A stretch of 51,573 nucleotides of DNA from Candidatus Omnitrophota bacterium (GCA_023139575.1 JAGLNJ010000116.1:1-51573); one strand, 5' to 3'. Positions 7,438 through 16,392 are shown, numbered from the stretch's first letter. Numbers and translations: made by a program. The notes: generated from the letters alone by a model not told the origin.

Positions 7438-9084
7438 TTATTCTACCGTAAATATTTTTTCCACAAGCTGTTTCCCTTCATGGAGGATTTCGATCTTCCA
7501 TTTACCCGGAACGACTTCCCAGGGACACTCAAAAACCCATCCCGCATGTGACATTTTATTCAACAAAACGGTTCGTTCTCGCTCATCGATGGTTGTCGTT
7601 TCCCCCGTTTGAGGATTAGTGAGCGGAGGATGTGTAAAGCGTGTAACCACTTGCGCAAAGCCTTCCTCGGGGGCACCTTTTACCTTGAAAGCAAAACCAA
7701 ATTCTACATTTAATCGGGCGGGAACCATTTCTGTCTCTACGTCAAAAACCATTGTGTTCGACAATAAACACACCGGCGCATCTGATTGACTCTTTAGTTT
7801 CTTCATTCTTTCTTTTATGTCATGAACAAACCCATAACGAACGATCTGAACTGACTCAACAGTTGGATTCATAAAGTCGCCGGTATAATTCCCCTCCTCA
7901 TCAAAGTATTTGATGTTTACCATCTTCCCGTCTTTTACATGAATCTCTTTACTGATCTGTCCGTTTTCATAGTATTCCCGGGACTGAACACCATTTTTCA
8001 CTAATATATCTGACTCGCGATATAATTTTCCATTTTCATGATAAGTTTTTATTTTTTCTATCTCCCCTTCTATAAACATTGCTTCGCTATTAAGGACGCC
8101 GTCTTCATTGTAAACCTGAGTGACGCCATCAAGAAACCCCTCGACAAAGTTGCTCTTTACTCTATTTTTAACAGGGAATTCAACAACAAATTCTTTGATC
8201 CTGGAAAAAAGCCCCCCCTGCTCATCCAACAATTTCCCCTCCTTGAAAACAAATTCATGAGAGAGAGCGCCATTCTCACCATATAATCTCTGCACCCCAT
8301 CCTTATTGCCGTCCTTATAATATTCATCTACAACTAACATGCCGTTTTCATTGTATACTCTAAAAAAACCATGCCGCTCTCCATCTTTTCTTTTCTGCAT
8401 TTCTCGGGTTACTTTTCCGTTGGAATCATAATAGATTTTCGTCAGGACATTCATCCCCTTTAAAGAATGATATTCCGGCGGGCGGGGCACTTTTTGCAGC
8501 CATTTACAATAGCGCGAATCACACTGCTTTTTCTCCAGAAATTTTTTGGCAATTTCATATTGATTGTTATGTACATAAGACCATATCAAACCCGTCACAG
8601 GATCAACATCATTCGTCCACGGCTCCTCTTTCCCGGGCCTCATGGCAAAGGCCTTCTTGAAGTAGTCAATGGCCTGATCATAATCACTATATTTGTCGTG
8701 ATAAAGATCGCCTAGATTATTCAATGTAATGTATTTGTTTACCGGATTCTTCATCCCATGCTGCAGCGCAAGTTTATAATACTCTTCCGCCTCCTGATAT
8801 TCTCGCTTATCCATATATACCACAGCCAGCATCAAGTATACCTTTCCATCTATCCCCTTATGTGTGACCGCTTCATGCAGCAATTCTAGCGCTTCATCAG
8901 TTTTACCCTGTTCCCGCAGGACTTTTGATTGCGAGTACAAATCAAACCATTCTTTATTGGCATTCGATACAGACATATACTCAACAAATTTGTTATATCG
9001 TGGCCAGGACACTTTGACGAACACAATCGCAACTACGATAAGCGCAATGATTTCGAAAATGACCCCCAAGCGACTCTTTGTCAT
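7438..9084 (-). CDS. TPR + YwqK/MORN-repeat + DUF3859-like protein
   Basis: 548 residues with an unusual domain chain. An N-terminal membrane anchor (about 9-27) is followed by three or four TPRs (about 45-190; ELLHEAVTHKGIDGKVYLML is one), then about eight YwqK/MORN-type repeats (about 205-405) with the recurring pattern YYENGxxxxExxxKDGK. The C-terminus (about 430-548) matches DUF3859: MVPARLNVEFGF, THPPLTNPQTG, PGKWKIEILHEGKQL. YwqK repeats form beta-solenoid surfaces seen in some antitoxin or immunity-like proteins; the role here is unknown. The ATG overlaps the flavin reductase stop by one base (TAATG) behind GGAGGGA, a coupled start. Confidence 0.82.
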   Translation of the reverse strand: MTKSRLGVIFEIIALIVVAIVFVKVSWPRYNKFVEYMSVSNANKEWFDLYSQSKVLREQGKTDEALELLHEAVTHKGIDGKVYLMLAVVYMDKREYQEAEEYYKLALQHGMKNPVNKYITLNNLGDLYHDKYSDYDQAIDYFKKAFAMRPGKEEPWTNDVDPVTGLIWSYVHNNQYEIAKKFLEKKQCDSRYCKWLQKVPRPPEYHSLKGMNVLTKIYYDSNGKVTREMQKRKDGERHGFFRVYNENGMLVVDEYYKDGNKDGVQRLYGENGALSHEFVFKEGKLLDEQGGLFSRIKEFVVEFPVKNRVKSNFVEGFLDGVTQVYNEDGVLNSEAMFIEGEIEKIKTYHENGKLYRESDILVKNGVQSREYYENGQISKEIHVKDGKMVNIKYFDEEGNYTGDFMNPTVESVQIVRYGFVHDIKERMKKLKSQSDAPVCLLSNTMVFDVETEMVPARLNVEFGFAFKVKGAPEEGFAQVVTRFTHPPLTNPQTGETTTIDERERTVLLNKMSHAGWVFECPWEVVPGKWKIEILHEGKQLVEKIFTVE

Positions 9085-9668
9085 TATCCCTCCTTCTTTT
9101 CCATGATTCCCCTGCCGTCCTTAAAAGCCGTGCCCAGGCGTGAGCCGATGAGATGATATTCCCGCGCATCGGGACTGAAGACAAACGGCTGAACTTTTGC
9201 CACATCGGGGCGCCCCGAATCGTCCAGAACCTCATCATCTACTTTGACATCAACAATCTCCCCTACAAAATGCGTGTGCAAACCAAGTTCATGGTGATGC
9301 ACAACTTTACATTCCAAAATCATCGGAAATTCTCCCACATACGGAGCGTCTATATGTTCCCCCATTTCCGGGGTGAGACCCGTCGCCTTGAATTTATCCG
9401 TGTCACGCCCCGATGCGAGGCCAAAAAAGTCTGCTTCCTTATAGTATTTCACCGATGGAACACTCAGCGTGTAAACTTTTCCCCGCATGATGTTGTCATA
9501 AGTATACGTCGCCTGACGCAATGAAACAGTTACACACGGCGGTCGCGAACAGCATATACCGGCCTAGGATGCGGTCATCACATTGGGTTTACCTTCAGCA
9601 TCATAAGTCCCGACACACCATACCGGTGCGGGATAAATCAGCGTTCTTGCTCCTAATGATTTTTTCAT
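9084..9668 (-). pseudogene. Flavin reductase family protein interrupted by an in-frame amber codon
   Basis: Reading from ATG 9668, preceded by GGAAAG, the frame codes [20 protein letters not shown] and continues to NVMTAS, where TAG (9566-9564) replaces residue 35. Beyond it, still in frame, AGICCSRPPCVTVSLRQATY continues a complete FMN-binding split-barrel protein to 9084 (194 codons in all). Homologues normally have Trp (TASWAGI) here, so one TGG-to-TAG change explains it. TAG is an ordinary stop elsewhere in the window (9984, 33192, 41377), so recoding is unlikely. Such proteins bind FMN and reduce it or act as ferric/flavin reductases. A shorter product could only start internally at 9521 and would lack part of the flavin site. 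Confidence 0.82.
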
Positions 9669-9716
9669 AATGCGCTTTCCTTTCTTAAAGCAGGGAATAT
9701 GTTCTCCGCTTAGGCA

Positions 9717-9953
9717 TTATTCCCTTTGAATTTTTATTCTTTCCTTTTCATATTCTATTTCATCTCCCGCGACGATCTTACGGCGCTTACGCGTCTCTAC
9801 CTCACCATTTACCCGTACCAGTCCTTGAGAAATAACCATCTTGGCCTCACCGCCGCTTTCGACCATATTCTCAAATTTAAGAATCTTATAAAGCTCCGTA
9901 GGCTCCTGATTGATAAAAACAATACGAAATCCCTGGTGATTATCTTCGCTCAT
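9717..9953 (-). CDS. S4-domain RNA-binding protein (YbcJ-like)
   Basis: 78-residue cytoplasmic protein consisting almost entirely of one S4 domain: ELYKILKFENMVESGGEAKM, then VRVNGEVETRKRRKI and AGDEIEYE. This is the short YbcJ/YaaA-type S4 protein, which binds structured RNA, possibly rRNA. Start is the ATG at 9953. It stands between the broken flavin reductase and the large membrane methyltransferase-like gene, on the same strand. Confidence 0.85.
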   Translation of the reverse strand: MSEDNHQGFRIVFINQEPTELYKILKFENMVESGGEAKMVISQGLVRVNGEVETRKRRKIVAGDEIEYEKERIKIQRE

Positions 9954-9983
9954 AATTTATGTCTAATCTTCTGATTATCTTTC

Positions 9984-12275
9984 CTAAAGCAGCAACAAAA
10001 CCGCGAAATTAATCGCCGCGCAGAAATATACTACCGCATTTATGCCGAGAAGAGGAACCAGAACGGCTCCCGTCACCAACGCGCCAATTGTCGCTCCGGA
10101 AACATCCATCGCATAAAGAAAACCGGCATTTTTGCTCGCAGACCCGCCCTTATTAATATCAGCTTCAAAGGCCTCCCCCCGGATACAAACAGCCAGGGGA
10201 TACTGCAGCCCGCCGATAAAACCGGCGATAATCGGTAAAGACGCAAAGACGCTGGCAAAGAAGGCGCTGGAAAATATCTCCGATCCGACATGTTGAAAAT
10301 AAACAAAAAACACCGGCAGTAATAACGGATACAAACAGATACTCCATTGCGTCCATTTATATATTTTAACTAATTTCTTTTTCTTTTCAATAGAGGGTAG
10401 AGGCAAAATACTCCTTATTAATTTCCGGGCAAACAGCGTCCCCAAGGCCAAGCCCGACATGAATGAGGCCATGATGAAACCGATTTTATAATACGCATAA
10501 CCATAGAGAGCTTGAAAGGACAGAATAATCACAATTTGAAATATGACTTCGGAAAATCCGGTTGTCATAATTGATAAGGTTATAGGCGAGAACGGCCTCC
10601 TTTTCCTTAAAAGCCATCCACCAACAAGCACCACCAAGGGCACAACCAGTAAATGTTTGAATCGCAACCAGCTGATTTTATGAAACACATCTTTAAATCC
10701 CTGATTGAAATGCGTCGACCATAAAACAATATCAAAGAGATAAGCGACAGGTTTCGCGTCGGTATTTATACGCCCCGGAGTTTGCAATACATCATTAATA
10801 TAATCCATTCTGTCGGGGCTCATGCGATAAGAAAAATAATATTCCCTGACATAACGTGTTTCCACCCCCCACCTTTCCAGGCTCCGGGTAAAAATATCGA
10901 TATTAATGTTCAACCCTTCCGGGTCTCTGGAGGCCAGAAAGATATGCGTATCCCCCGGTATAGACCGAACGTCAGGAAACACTTGCTTTAAAGTTGAATT
11001 GATCGAACGCAGAAATTCTTTTGTTTCTTTATTTAAATAATTCTCCGACGACGAAACGCTCAAAGCCATTATCCCTTGCGGCTTGAGGACACGAAAAGTT
11101 TCTTTGAAATATTCCAAAGTATAATAACGGTTGATCAAAGCCGTAATGGGATCACCCAAATTGACTATAACGACATCAAAAAGGGGAGCGTCTCTTCTTT
11201 TAATAAACTGACGGGCATCTGTGATGATGGTTTCAACACGTGGATCGTTTAAAGGGGCGACCACATCAGACGGCATATATTTTTGAGCCAAATCAATGAC
11301 TTTCCCGTCAAGTTCGATATAAGTCACTTTGATATCAGGATATTTAAGAATTTCCTTAATACTGCCATCTAGACCGCTGCCAATCAGCAAGACATGACGC
11401 GGGCGGGGATGTGCGTGTGCCAACATGGCATAATGCACGCCTTCTTCGCTGCTCAAATCATCCTTGGTAGCAAAAGACAATAAGCCGTTTTCATAAAGTT
11501 GATAGGTGTCTTTGAGTTTCGTGATCGTGATATTGCCGTATATCGATTCCGCTGAACTAACAACCTCCAGCCCCTCCCAACGTTTGTCCCGTGACCACTC
11601 ATCAGCCCATCGCAAAAATCCTGAGGCATAACATAAGAATACAATGATCAACTCTCCCAAAATAATGAAGGTGCGCGCTTTTCTTTTGACGAACAGCAGA
11701 ATTAAAACTAAAAAGACTAATGCGCATAGAAAAAACACAATAGAAAAAGCGCTAAAAAGTTTTATTAGAAATGCAGAAAAAATTAACCCGCCAATACCGC
11801 CGCCTATTGCCTCCCAAAGATAAACAGACCCTGCCCCCATGACAACAGCTTCCTGTTCTCGGCCTTCTTCCTTATATCGGCAGATAAGGGTAAACAAACC
11901 GCCAATAACCATTGTTAACGGCGCCAGCAGTAAAAAGGACAGCGCCGTCATGGGGATGATGCCCATAATCTCCCCTGTTTGAATATGCATAAAATTGTTC
12001 ACGAGACGAGAACTAATGACGGTGGCGGGCAGGAAAATAATAAAAAGAAAAAAAAGAATGGCGATAATATTCCTGGGGCACCGGACGTTTTGGATAAATG
12101 AGCTGGCGCAAAAATTTCCCATCGCTACCCAAAAGAGCCACGCCGCCAAAATCACCGCGTAAACCAACTCATTACCATAGAATACACTGACCAATTCCCT
12201 CATCAGGACAACTTGGCTCAGCACAGAAGAAAAACCTAAAAGAAAGGCCATGAGTTTTGATTTATTTTTCCGCAT
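9984..12275 (-). CDS. Membrane-fused spermidine synthase-like protein
   Basis: 763 residues: about seven N-terminal membrane helices (1-220), a soluble spermidine synthase/SAM-methyltransferase-like domain (about 285-480), and at least six C-terminal helices (about 530-763). The central domain has HVLLIGSGLDGSIKEIL, the acidic VTYIELDGKVI, DARQFI and DVVIVNLGDP followed by RYYTLEYFKETFRVLKPQG, the SpeE pattern. In SpeE the corresponding G[G]G[D/E]G loop has GGGDG; here it is GSGLDG. Such fused proteins are widespread but their substrate is not established. It stops with TAG at 9986-9984, which matters for interpreting the amber codon in the flavin reductase. Confidence 0.85.
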   Translation of the reverse strand: MRKNKSKLMAFLLGFSSVLSQVVLMRELVSVFYGNELVYAVILAAWLFWVAMGNFCASSFIQNVRCPRNIIAILFFLFIIFLPATVISSRLVNNFMHIQTGEIMGIIPMTALSFLLLAPLTMVIGGLFTLICRYKEEGREQEAVVMGAGSVYLWEAIGGGIGGLIFSAFLIKLFSAFSIVFFLCALVFLVLILLFVKRKARTFIILGELIIVFLCYASGFLRWADEWSRDKRWEGLEVVSSAESIYGNITITKLKDTYQLYENGLLSFATKDDLSSEEGVHYAMLAHAHPRPRHVLLIGSGLDGSIKEILKYPDIKVTYIELDGKVIDLAQKYMPSDVVAPLNDPRVETIITDARQFIKRRDAPLFDVVIVNLGDPITALINRYYTLEYFKETFRVLKPQGIMALSVSSSENYLNKETKEFLRSINSTLKQVFPDVRSIPGDTHIFLASRDPEGLNINIDIFTRSLERWGVETRYVREYYFSYRMSPDRMDYINDVLQTPGRINTDAKPVAYLFDIVLWSTHFNQGFKDVFHKISWLRFKHLLVVPLVVLVGGWLLRKRRPFSPITLSIMTTGFSEVIFQIVIILSFQALYGYAYYKIGFIMASFMSGLALGTLFARKLIRSILPLPSIEKKKKLVKIYKWTQWSICLYPLLLPVFFVYFQHVGSEIFSSAFFASVFASLPIIAGFIGGLQYPLAVCIRGEAFEADINKGGSASKNAGFLYAMDVSGATIGALVTGAVLVPLLGINAVVYFCAAINFAVLLLL

Positions 12276-12289
12276 GAATTCTATTTCAC

Positions 12290-12381
12290 CGTCATCCTCC
12301 GGCTTCCTCCCGAGGCGGATCTGCCTCTGGCCCGATGACCGGGGGATACAAACATTCGATTGCCCGATCTATTCGGGCAAT
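12290..12381. repeat. Dispersed palindromic repeat, copy 1
   Basis: A 61-base core (12290-12350) with nested hairpins: outer arms ATCCTCCGG and CCGGGGGAT, inner arms GAGGC and GCCTC around GGATCT. It is followed by a second hairpin ATTGCCC...GGGCAAT (12359-12381). The same layout recurs at 26483-26571. Between copies, outer stem position 4 is C-G here and A-T there, a compensatory change that keeps the pairing. It fills the gap between the spermidine synthase-like and SDR genes. Confidence 0.75.
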
Positions 12382-12390
12382 GACAGGGTA

Positions 12391-13425
12391 TCAGTCTATC
12401 GTTCCCTGCTTAATCACATCATTTTCCTTCACCCATGCCGGGTCTCCGGGATATTTCCATTCGGCGGGCGGCAGCCCTTCGTCCAAATCTCTTTTTTCCG
12501 CATCAGAAAGCGGCTCAACATAAATCGCTTTCCGTATGGCTTCACGACACGTCAACATCCGCTGCGGCAAAATAGAACGGATTTTTTGTTCCTGACACAC
12601 CACGCGGGTTGCTAACCCCTCGACAAGGGGGCGCGCGAGATATGACGAAACAGGTGTGACAATATGAATCCAATACGAACTCAATTTCGGTGTTAAAAAA
12701 GGCGTCGGGAGAATAACACGTTTCATCAATCGCGCTTCCTGGGCAAAGATTTCCATCAGTCTTTGATAAGAAAGAATATCCTGCCCCCCGATATCAAAAA
12801 AGCCGTTCTCTGTCTGCGGCTCGTTGACACATTCTGTTAAATAATGCAGGACATTACTTATTGCAATGGGCTGAGATTCGGTTGTCACCCAGCGGGGTGT
12901 TACCATAATCGGAAGGCGCCGGACCAAGTAGCGCAGTATTTCAAAAGAAGCGCTGCCCGATCCGATGATCATGGCGGCGCGAAAAATGGTAGCAGGCACT
13001 TTCCCTGAAGCTAATATTTTTCCGACTTCAATTCGCGAACATAAATGTTCACTCAGATGCCCCTTTTCATTACCCAATCCGCCGAGATAAACAATACGCT
13101 TCAAGCCCTTTTCATCTGCGGCCTCAACAGTCAACCGCGCCGCCTGACGGTCGGCCTGCGCAAAGTCCTTATGCTGCTGATTCATGGAATGTACTAGATA
13201 GTAAACCCCCCAACAGCCTTCACAAGCCTTAAGCAAGGCCTCCTTATCACCCACATCTACAGCAAATAGCTCAACCTGCTCATTCTCCGCCCAATGGCGT
13301 TTGCGCAGAGTTTTTACCGATCGGCTTGCCGCACGCACCTTGTAACCTTTATGCACTAAGCGTGTCACCAGACGGGATCCCACATACCCGGAAGCCCCCA
13401 AAACAAGCAGTTTTTTCTCTGCCAT
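12391..13425 (-). CDS. NAD(P)-binding SDR family protein (atypical, YbjT-like)
   Basis: 344 residues. GASGYVGSRL near the N-terminus is the atypical-SDR GxxGxxG nucleotide motif; D57 region (AVDVGDKEAL), VYYLVHSM and VYLGGLG follow the NmrA/YbjT pattern rather than the classic YxxxK catalytic pair. These proteins are NAD(P)-binding oxidoreductases or redox sensors. It is shorter than E. coli YbjT, lacking the C-terminal DUF2867 domain. The protein is cytoplasmic and its substrate is unknown. It is divergent from the TIGR04073 gene. Confidence 0.85.
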   Translation of the reverse strand: MAEKKLLVLGASGYVGSRLVTRLVHKGYKVRAASRSVKTLRKRHWAENEQVELFAVDVGDKEALLKACEGCWGVYYLVHSMNQQHKDFAQADRQAARLTVEAADEKGLKRIVYLGGLGNEKGHLSEHLCSRIEVGKILASGKVPATIFRAAMIIGSGSASFEILRYLVRRLPIMVTPRWVTTESQPIAISNVLHYLTECVNEPQTENGFFDIGGQDILSYQRLMEIFAQEARLMKRVILPTPFLTPKLSSYWIHIVTPVSSYLARPLVEGLATRVVCQEQKIRSILPQRMLTCREAIRKAIYVEPLSDAEKRDLDEGLPPAEWKYPGDPAWVKENDVIKQGTID

Positions 13426-13533
13426 AACCTATAATCCTTTCGCGTAAGGATTGTTTTTCTTCTGTGACCAAATTATAATGATGATTGAAATTATTATAAC
13501 AACCCGTAAATCTATTACCAAGGAGATTTCCTT

Positions 13534-13908
13534 ATGATATATAAACACATTTTAACCGGATCTATTATATTTTTTTTGCTTACCCCTGCCTCTTCTTTTG
13601 CCGAGAACTCTCCCCCAAGAAAATTCAACCGCGGGGTTATTAACATTGTTACGGCTCCCGTTGAAATCCCCAAGCAGACCAAGGCCTATTGGCATGAAGG
13701 AGGGAAAATCACTGCCCACATAAGCTTTTGGTTGTTTTCCGGAATGGTCAAAGGAGTGGTCAACACTATCACGCGTGCTGCTTCCGGGATATGGGATGCG
13801 ACCACGTTTCCTTTGGAAAAACCCGGGAATTATGAATCACTCATCAAGCCGGATTCTGTTTTTGAAGGAGATAACATCACTTTGAGCGTATATGTCTTCC
13901 AAACTTAA
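13534..13908 (+). CDS. Exosortase system-associated protein, TIGR04073 family
   Basis: 124 residues with a signal peptide (about 1-23, ending ASSFAEN). The mature part has the family pattern: RKFNRGVINIVTAPVEIPK, a Gly-rich hydrophobic stretch (GMVKGVVNTITRAASGIWDA) and TFPLEKPGNYESLIKP. The family occurs in species with exosortase/PEP-CTERM systems, but no exosortase is in the window. AAGGAGATTTCCTT gives an ideal ribosome-binding site. The last dozen residues (after SVFEGD) do not resemble the family and overlap, on the other strand, a remnant of a dehydrogenase gene, so the natural C-terminus may have been replaced. Confidence 0.85.
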   Translation: MIYKHILTGSIIFFLLTPASSFAENSPPRKFNRGVINIVTAPVEIPKQTKAYWHEGGKITAHISFWLFSGMVKGVVNTITRAASGIWDATTFPLEKPGNYESLIKPDSVFEGDNITLSVYVFQT

Positions 13909-13959
13909 ACAGGTGACCCCTAATTTCCCGTTTTCCGCACTGAAAACCGCTAAGCGCAT
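13837..13959 (-). pseudogene. Remnant of a D-2-hydroxyacid dehydrogenase, internally deleted
   Basis: A 40-codon frame begins at ATG 13959 behind a perfect AAGGAGGTG. It reads MRLAVFSA, like the N-terminus of D-lactate dehydrogenases, then ENGK, then LGVTCLSLEDIYAQSDVIS, which resembles the segment normally about 190-200 residues into these enzymes (GVxYVSLEELYxQSDIISLH). The remaining codons run antisense into the TIGR04073 gene before TGA at 13839-13837. The simplest reading is a dehydrogenase gene that lost its middle and its 3' third. Homology is judged by eye from two short segments, so confidence is moderate. Confidence 0.55.
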
Positions 13960-13988
13960 ATCGATAACACCTCCTTCTTTCCCGCCAA

Positions 13989-14573
13989 TTAGATTTGATA
14001 GGCAATAATTTCCCAGTCAACGGTAATGTGATTACCGACCAAAATGCCCCCTTTATCAAGGAACCGATTCCATATAATATTATAGTCTTTGCGATGGAAT
14101 ACCCATTCCCCCTTAACACGCACAAAGGATCGCCCTTGTTCATCCCGCATCGGCCCTTCAAACGTGAATAACGAATCCAGACGCTGAATAACTCCATGCA
14201 AATCTAAATGCCCTACAGACTGAAATTGGCCATCATCATCGGGTTGGACATCAAAACTCTCATAAATGATTTCCGGGTATCTTTCGGCATTTAGGAGTTG
14301 CGGCGACTTCACAATATTGTCCAAATTCGGCGCCTTTGATTTGATGCTTGCGGTCTTAATGATCAACTTAACGCCTTTAATCAGTTCGGTATTCGGGTCA
14401 ACGTATACTGTCCCACCGAAATCTTCAAAAATAGCACGATATTTACCTACCACAGTATAGTGAATGGAACCGTCTATGCGTGATTGGCTAAAATTAATTT
14501 TGTAAGTTTCCAAAGCAAAAGCGGTATGTGAAAGAAATAATGTCAATAATAATGCTATGAATATTTTCTTCAT
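13989..14573 (-). CDS. YceI family periplasmic protein
   Basis: 194 residues. A signal peptide (about 1-20, ending TAFAL) precedes a YceI lipocalin-like barrel: YKINFSQSRIDGSIHYTVVG, FGGTVYVDP, LLNAERYPEIIYES and VKGEWVFHRKDYN. YceI proteins bind isoprenoid-type lipids such as polyisoprenoids in the periplasm. Length is normal. The dehydrogenase remnant starts 30 bases downstream on the same strand, so the two may once have formed an operon. Confidence 0.88.
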   Translation of the reverse strand: MKKIFIALLLTLFLSHTAFALETYKINFSQSRIDGSIHYTVVGKYRAIFEDFGGTVYVDPNTELIKGVKLIIKTASIKSKAPNLDNIVKSPQLLNAERYPEIIYESFDVQPDDDGQFQSVGHLDLHGVIQRLDSLFTFEGPMRDEQGRSFVRVKGEWVFHRKDYNIIWNRFLDKGGILVGNHITVDWEIIAYQI

Positions 14574-14632
14574 TTTACTTTCGCTTTCATTTATAGATAT
14601 CCTTAGGCGACATTCCTTAATCGTTTAAAAAT

Positions 14633-14650
14633 TCTGCTACTTACAGCAGA
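14633..14650 (-). terminator. Weak terminator-like hairpin downstream of the YwqK membrane protein
   Basis: On the minus strand TCTGCT pairs with AGCAGA around a 6-base loop and is followed by ATTTTT. It lies about 100 bases after the stop of the gene at 14751-15557. The stem is only six base pairs, so it is a weak candidate. Confidence 0.3.
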
Positions 14651-14750
14651 TATCAATCACTTGAACCCGCCAGTCAAGGAAACAGGAGCCCAAATAACTA
14701 TATTAATTATAATCAGTTTTAAAGAAGGTGTTCTGGGCGTGGGAACAATA

Positions 14751-15557
14751 TCACATAAAATCCTGATCAAACTTTAACTCGCCGCTTTCGCTATATGTTT
14801 TGCGATTAACCCGTTTTCCTTGTATATAGGTGTCTTCATACTGAATATTGCCGTTCTTAAAATAAGCGATATCTTTTCCGTGCTGGACATTGTCTTTATA
14901 GTTGATTTCAAAGAATATTGACCCATCCTCATCATAAGCCATATACGGGCCGTTCAACTCACCGTTTACAAAATTTTTTTCCTGATGGAGACGGCCATCT
15001 TCATAATAAGTCCGGAAAAAACCATCCAGTTTGCCATCTTTATAGCTTCGCTCCAGTTTGAGCTGACCATTTTTATATAATTCCCGATAAACTCCTGTCA
15101 CGATATCGGCTTCCACTTGATCGCCAACAACACTGACGCCGGGATCTTTCATATCAGGCGTATTATTTCTTCCAGATGTCAAATCATTATCTATTTCCAA
15201 TTTTTGCTGACCCTGCTCAGCAACGGCACCGCTGACAAAGGTTTCAAAATCAACTTTTTTGTCTTGTTTATAATAATCCTTAGCAACCAATTTACTGCGG
15301 TAAAAAGTTGTTTGAATCTTATAACGCACATATTCCCAACCAACCCAATAGACAATGACCACAAGTATCAGACTACAAGATAAAAAGACATAAAACAGTG
15401 CCCAGAAAAACCATTTAGCTGCTGTTGAAACATATAGCGTTATCCCCAGCGTCATAACAGACTTATTGAGGAACTTCAAGGCCAGGATTAAAATGGCGCC
15501 CCATTTTATTCCTGATAAAAAAACCTCTAGCAGTCTGCTGAATTTTGCGCTTTTCAT
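14751..15557 (-). CDS. Membrane protein with YwqK/MORN-type repeats
   Basis: 268 residues. Two membrane helices lie at about 14-50 and 50-75, a polar linker follows (about 80-150), and five YwqK-type repeats occupy 155-268 (YKNGQLKLERSYKDGKLDGF, YYEDGRLHQEKNFVNGELNG and others). The repeats match those of the protein at 7438-9084, making a second family member within 6 kb, but the TPR and DUF3859 parts are absent. The function is not known; repeats of this type form a flat beta-sheet surface suited to protein or lipid binding. Confidence 0.78.
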   Translation of the reverse strand: MKSAKFSRLLEVFLSGIKWGAILILALKFLNKSVMTLGITLYVSTAAKWFFWALFYVFLSCSLILVVIVYWVGWEYVRYKIQTTFYRSKLVAKDYYKQDKKVDFETFVSGAVAEQGQQKLEIDNDLTSGRNNTPDMKDPGVSVVGDQVEADIVTGVYRELYKNGQLKLERSYKDGKLDGFFRTYYEDGRLHQEKNFVNGELNGPYMAYDEDGSIFFEINYKDNVQHGKDIAYFKNGNIQYEDTYIQGKRVNRKTYSESGELKFDQDFM

Positions 15558-15574
15558 AATACCTTTAAAATACG

Positions 15575-16372
15575 TTACACTTTATAAGTTTGCACGCTAT
15601 AGGCGACGTTTTCAGCCAACTTATCTTTTGCCAAGAATTCCATTGTTAACCAGCCTTGATAGCCTTCTTCTTTAATGACCCGGGCTATTTTTTCGTGCTG
15701 ATAATTCTTTCCTCCCGCCGGAGCCAATTGCGGATCATTTATATGTATATGCTGAGTCAAACCGATAAAATTATGAATCTGCTCTAAGGAATCCTCGCCA
15801 TTTAAAAACATACTTCCCGTATCGATCAGCAAACGAAGGTTGGGATGTCCTACCGCCTCAACAAACTCTGCCCCTTGGGCAATAGTGTTAACAAAATCGC
15901 AATGATAAACCGGAGATAACGGCTCAAAACATATGTAAATGTTTCTTGTTTTGGCATGCTCTGCCGCCATACAGAAAAAATCCCTGGCGATGCGTTGCGC
16001 TGTTGCCAAATCCAAATCACCCCTTTTTCTTGTTCCGGCTGCCCCGAATACGATGAGCTCTCCACCGAGATCGGCACACAGATCAACCATCCCCAACAAA
16101 TGCTGCAAACATTTTTTGCGGCATGGCGATTCTGCGAATATCTGCAAATCAGGATGTTTATAAAACAAAGATTGCAGGCCGACAACAGACACATCATGTG
16201 CGGCGATTTTCTTTTTCATAGAAACCCGTTCCTCTATGGTTGAGCCAAGAGGGTCTTCCCACAAACGGCTGGGCGCCATTTCAACACCTTGTATATGAAG
16301 CTCAGCCAATTGAGGAAGGACGTCTTCGAGGGGAGAATCTAAAAATGCGAGGTTAGATATGCTAAGTTTCAT
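15575..16372 (-). CDS. Sugar phosphate isomerase/epimerase-like TIM-barrel protein
   Basis: 265 residues of the AP endonuclease 2/xylose isomerase-like TIM-barrel family: MKLSISNLAFLDSP at strand 1, ICFEPLSP (metal-binding Glu), LLIDTGSMF, HIHINDPQ (His ligands) and WLTMEFLA (final Glu). Metal-dependent sugar or polyol epimerase or dehydratase activity is likely; the substrate cannot be told. It is the last gene of a six-gene minus-strand run beginning at 21771. Confidence 0.87.
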   Translation of the reverse strand: MKLSISNLAFLDSPLEDVLPQLAELHIQGVEMAPSRLWEDPLGSTIEERVSMKKKIAAHDVSVVGLQSLFYKHPDLQIFAESPCRKKCLQHLLGMVDLCADLGGELIVFGAAGTRKRGDLDLATAQRIARDFFCMAAEHAKTRNIYICFEPLSPVYHCDFVNTIAQGAEFVEAVGHPNLRLLIDTGSMFLNGEDSLEQIHNFIGLTQHIHINDPQLAPAGGKNYQHEKIARVIKEEGYQGWLTMEFLAKDKLAENVAYSVQTYKV

Positions 16373-16392
16373 TTGCGGTTAAATGGTTTTTG

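Noticed and set aside
9564-9566. TAG in flavin reductase read as a recoded amino acid
   Set aside because: TAG is a normal stop in at least three intact genes here (9984, 33192, 41377), and the expected residue is Trp, not pyrrolysine. A plain nonsense mutation is simpler.
12250-12615. 121-codon + strand frame over the repeat and SDR gene end
   Set aside because: It is antisense to the SDR gene and built partly from the palindromic repeat.
13534-13908. Full exosortase/PEP-CTERM system
   Set aside because: Only the TIGR04073 protein is present. No exosortase or PEP-CTERM motif protein is seen in the window.
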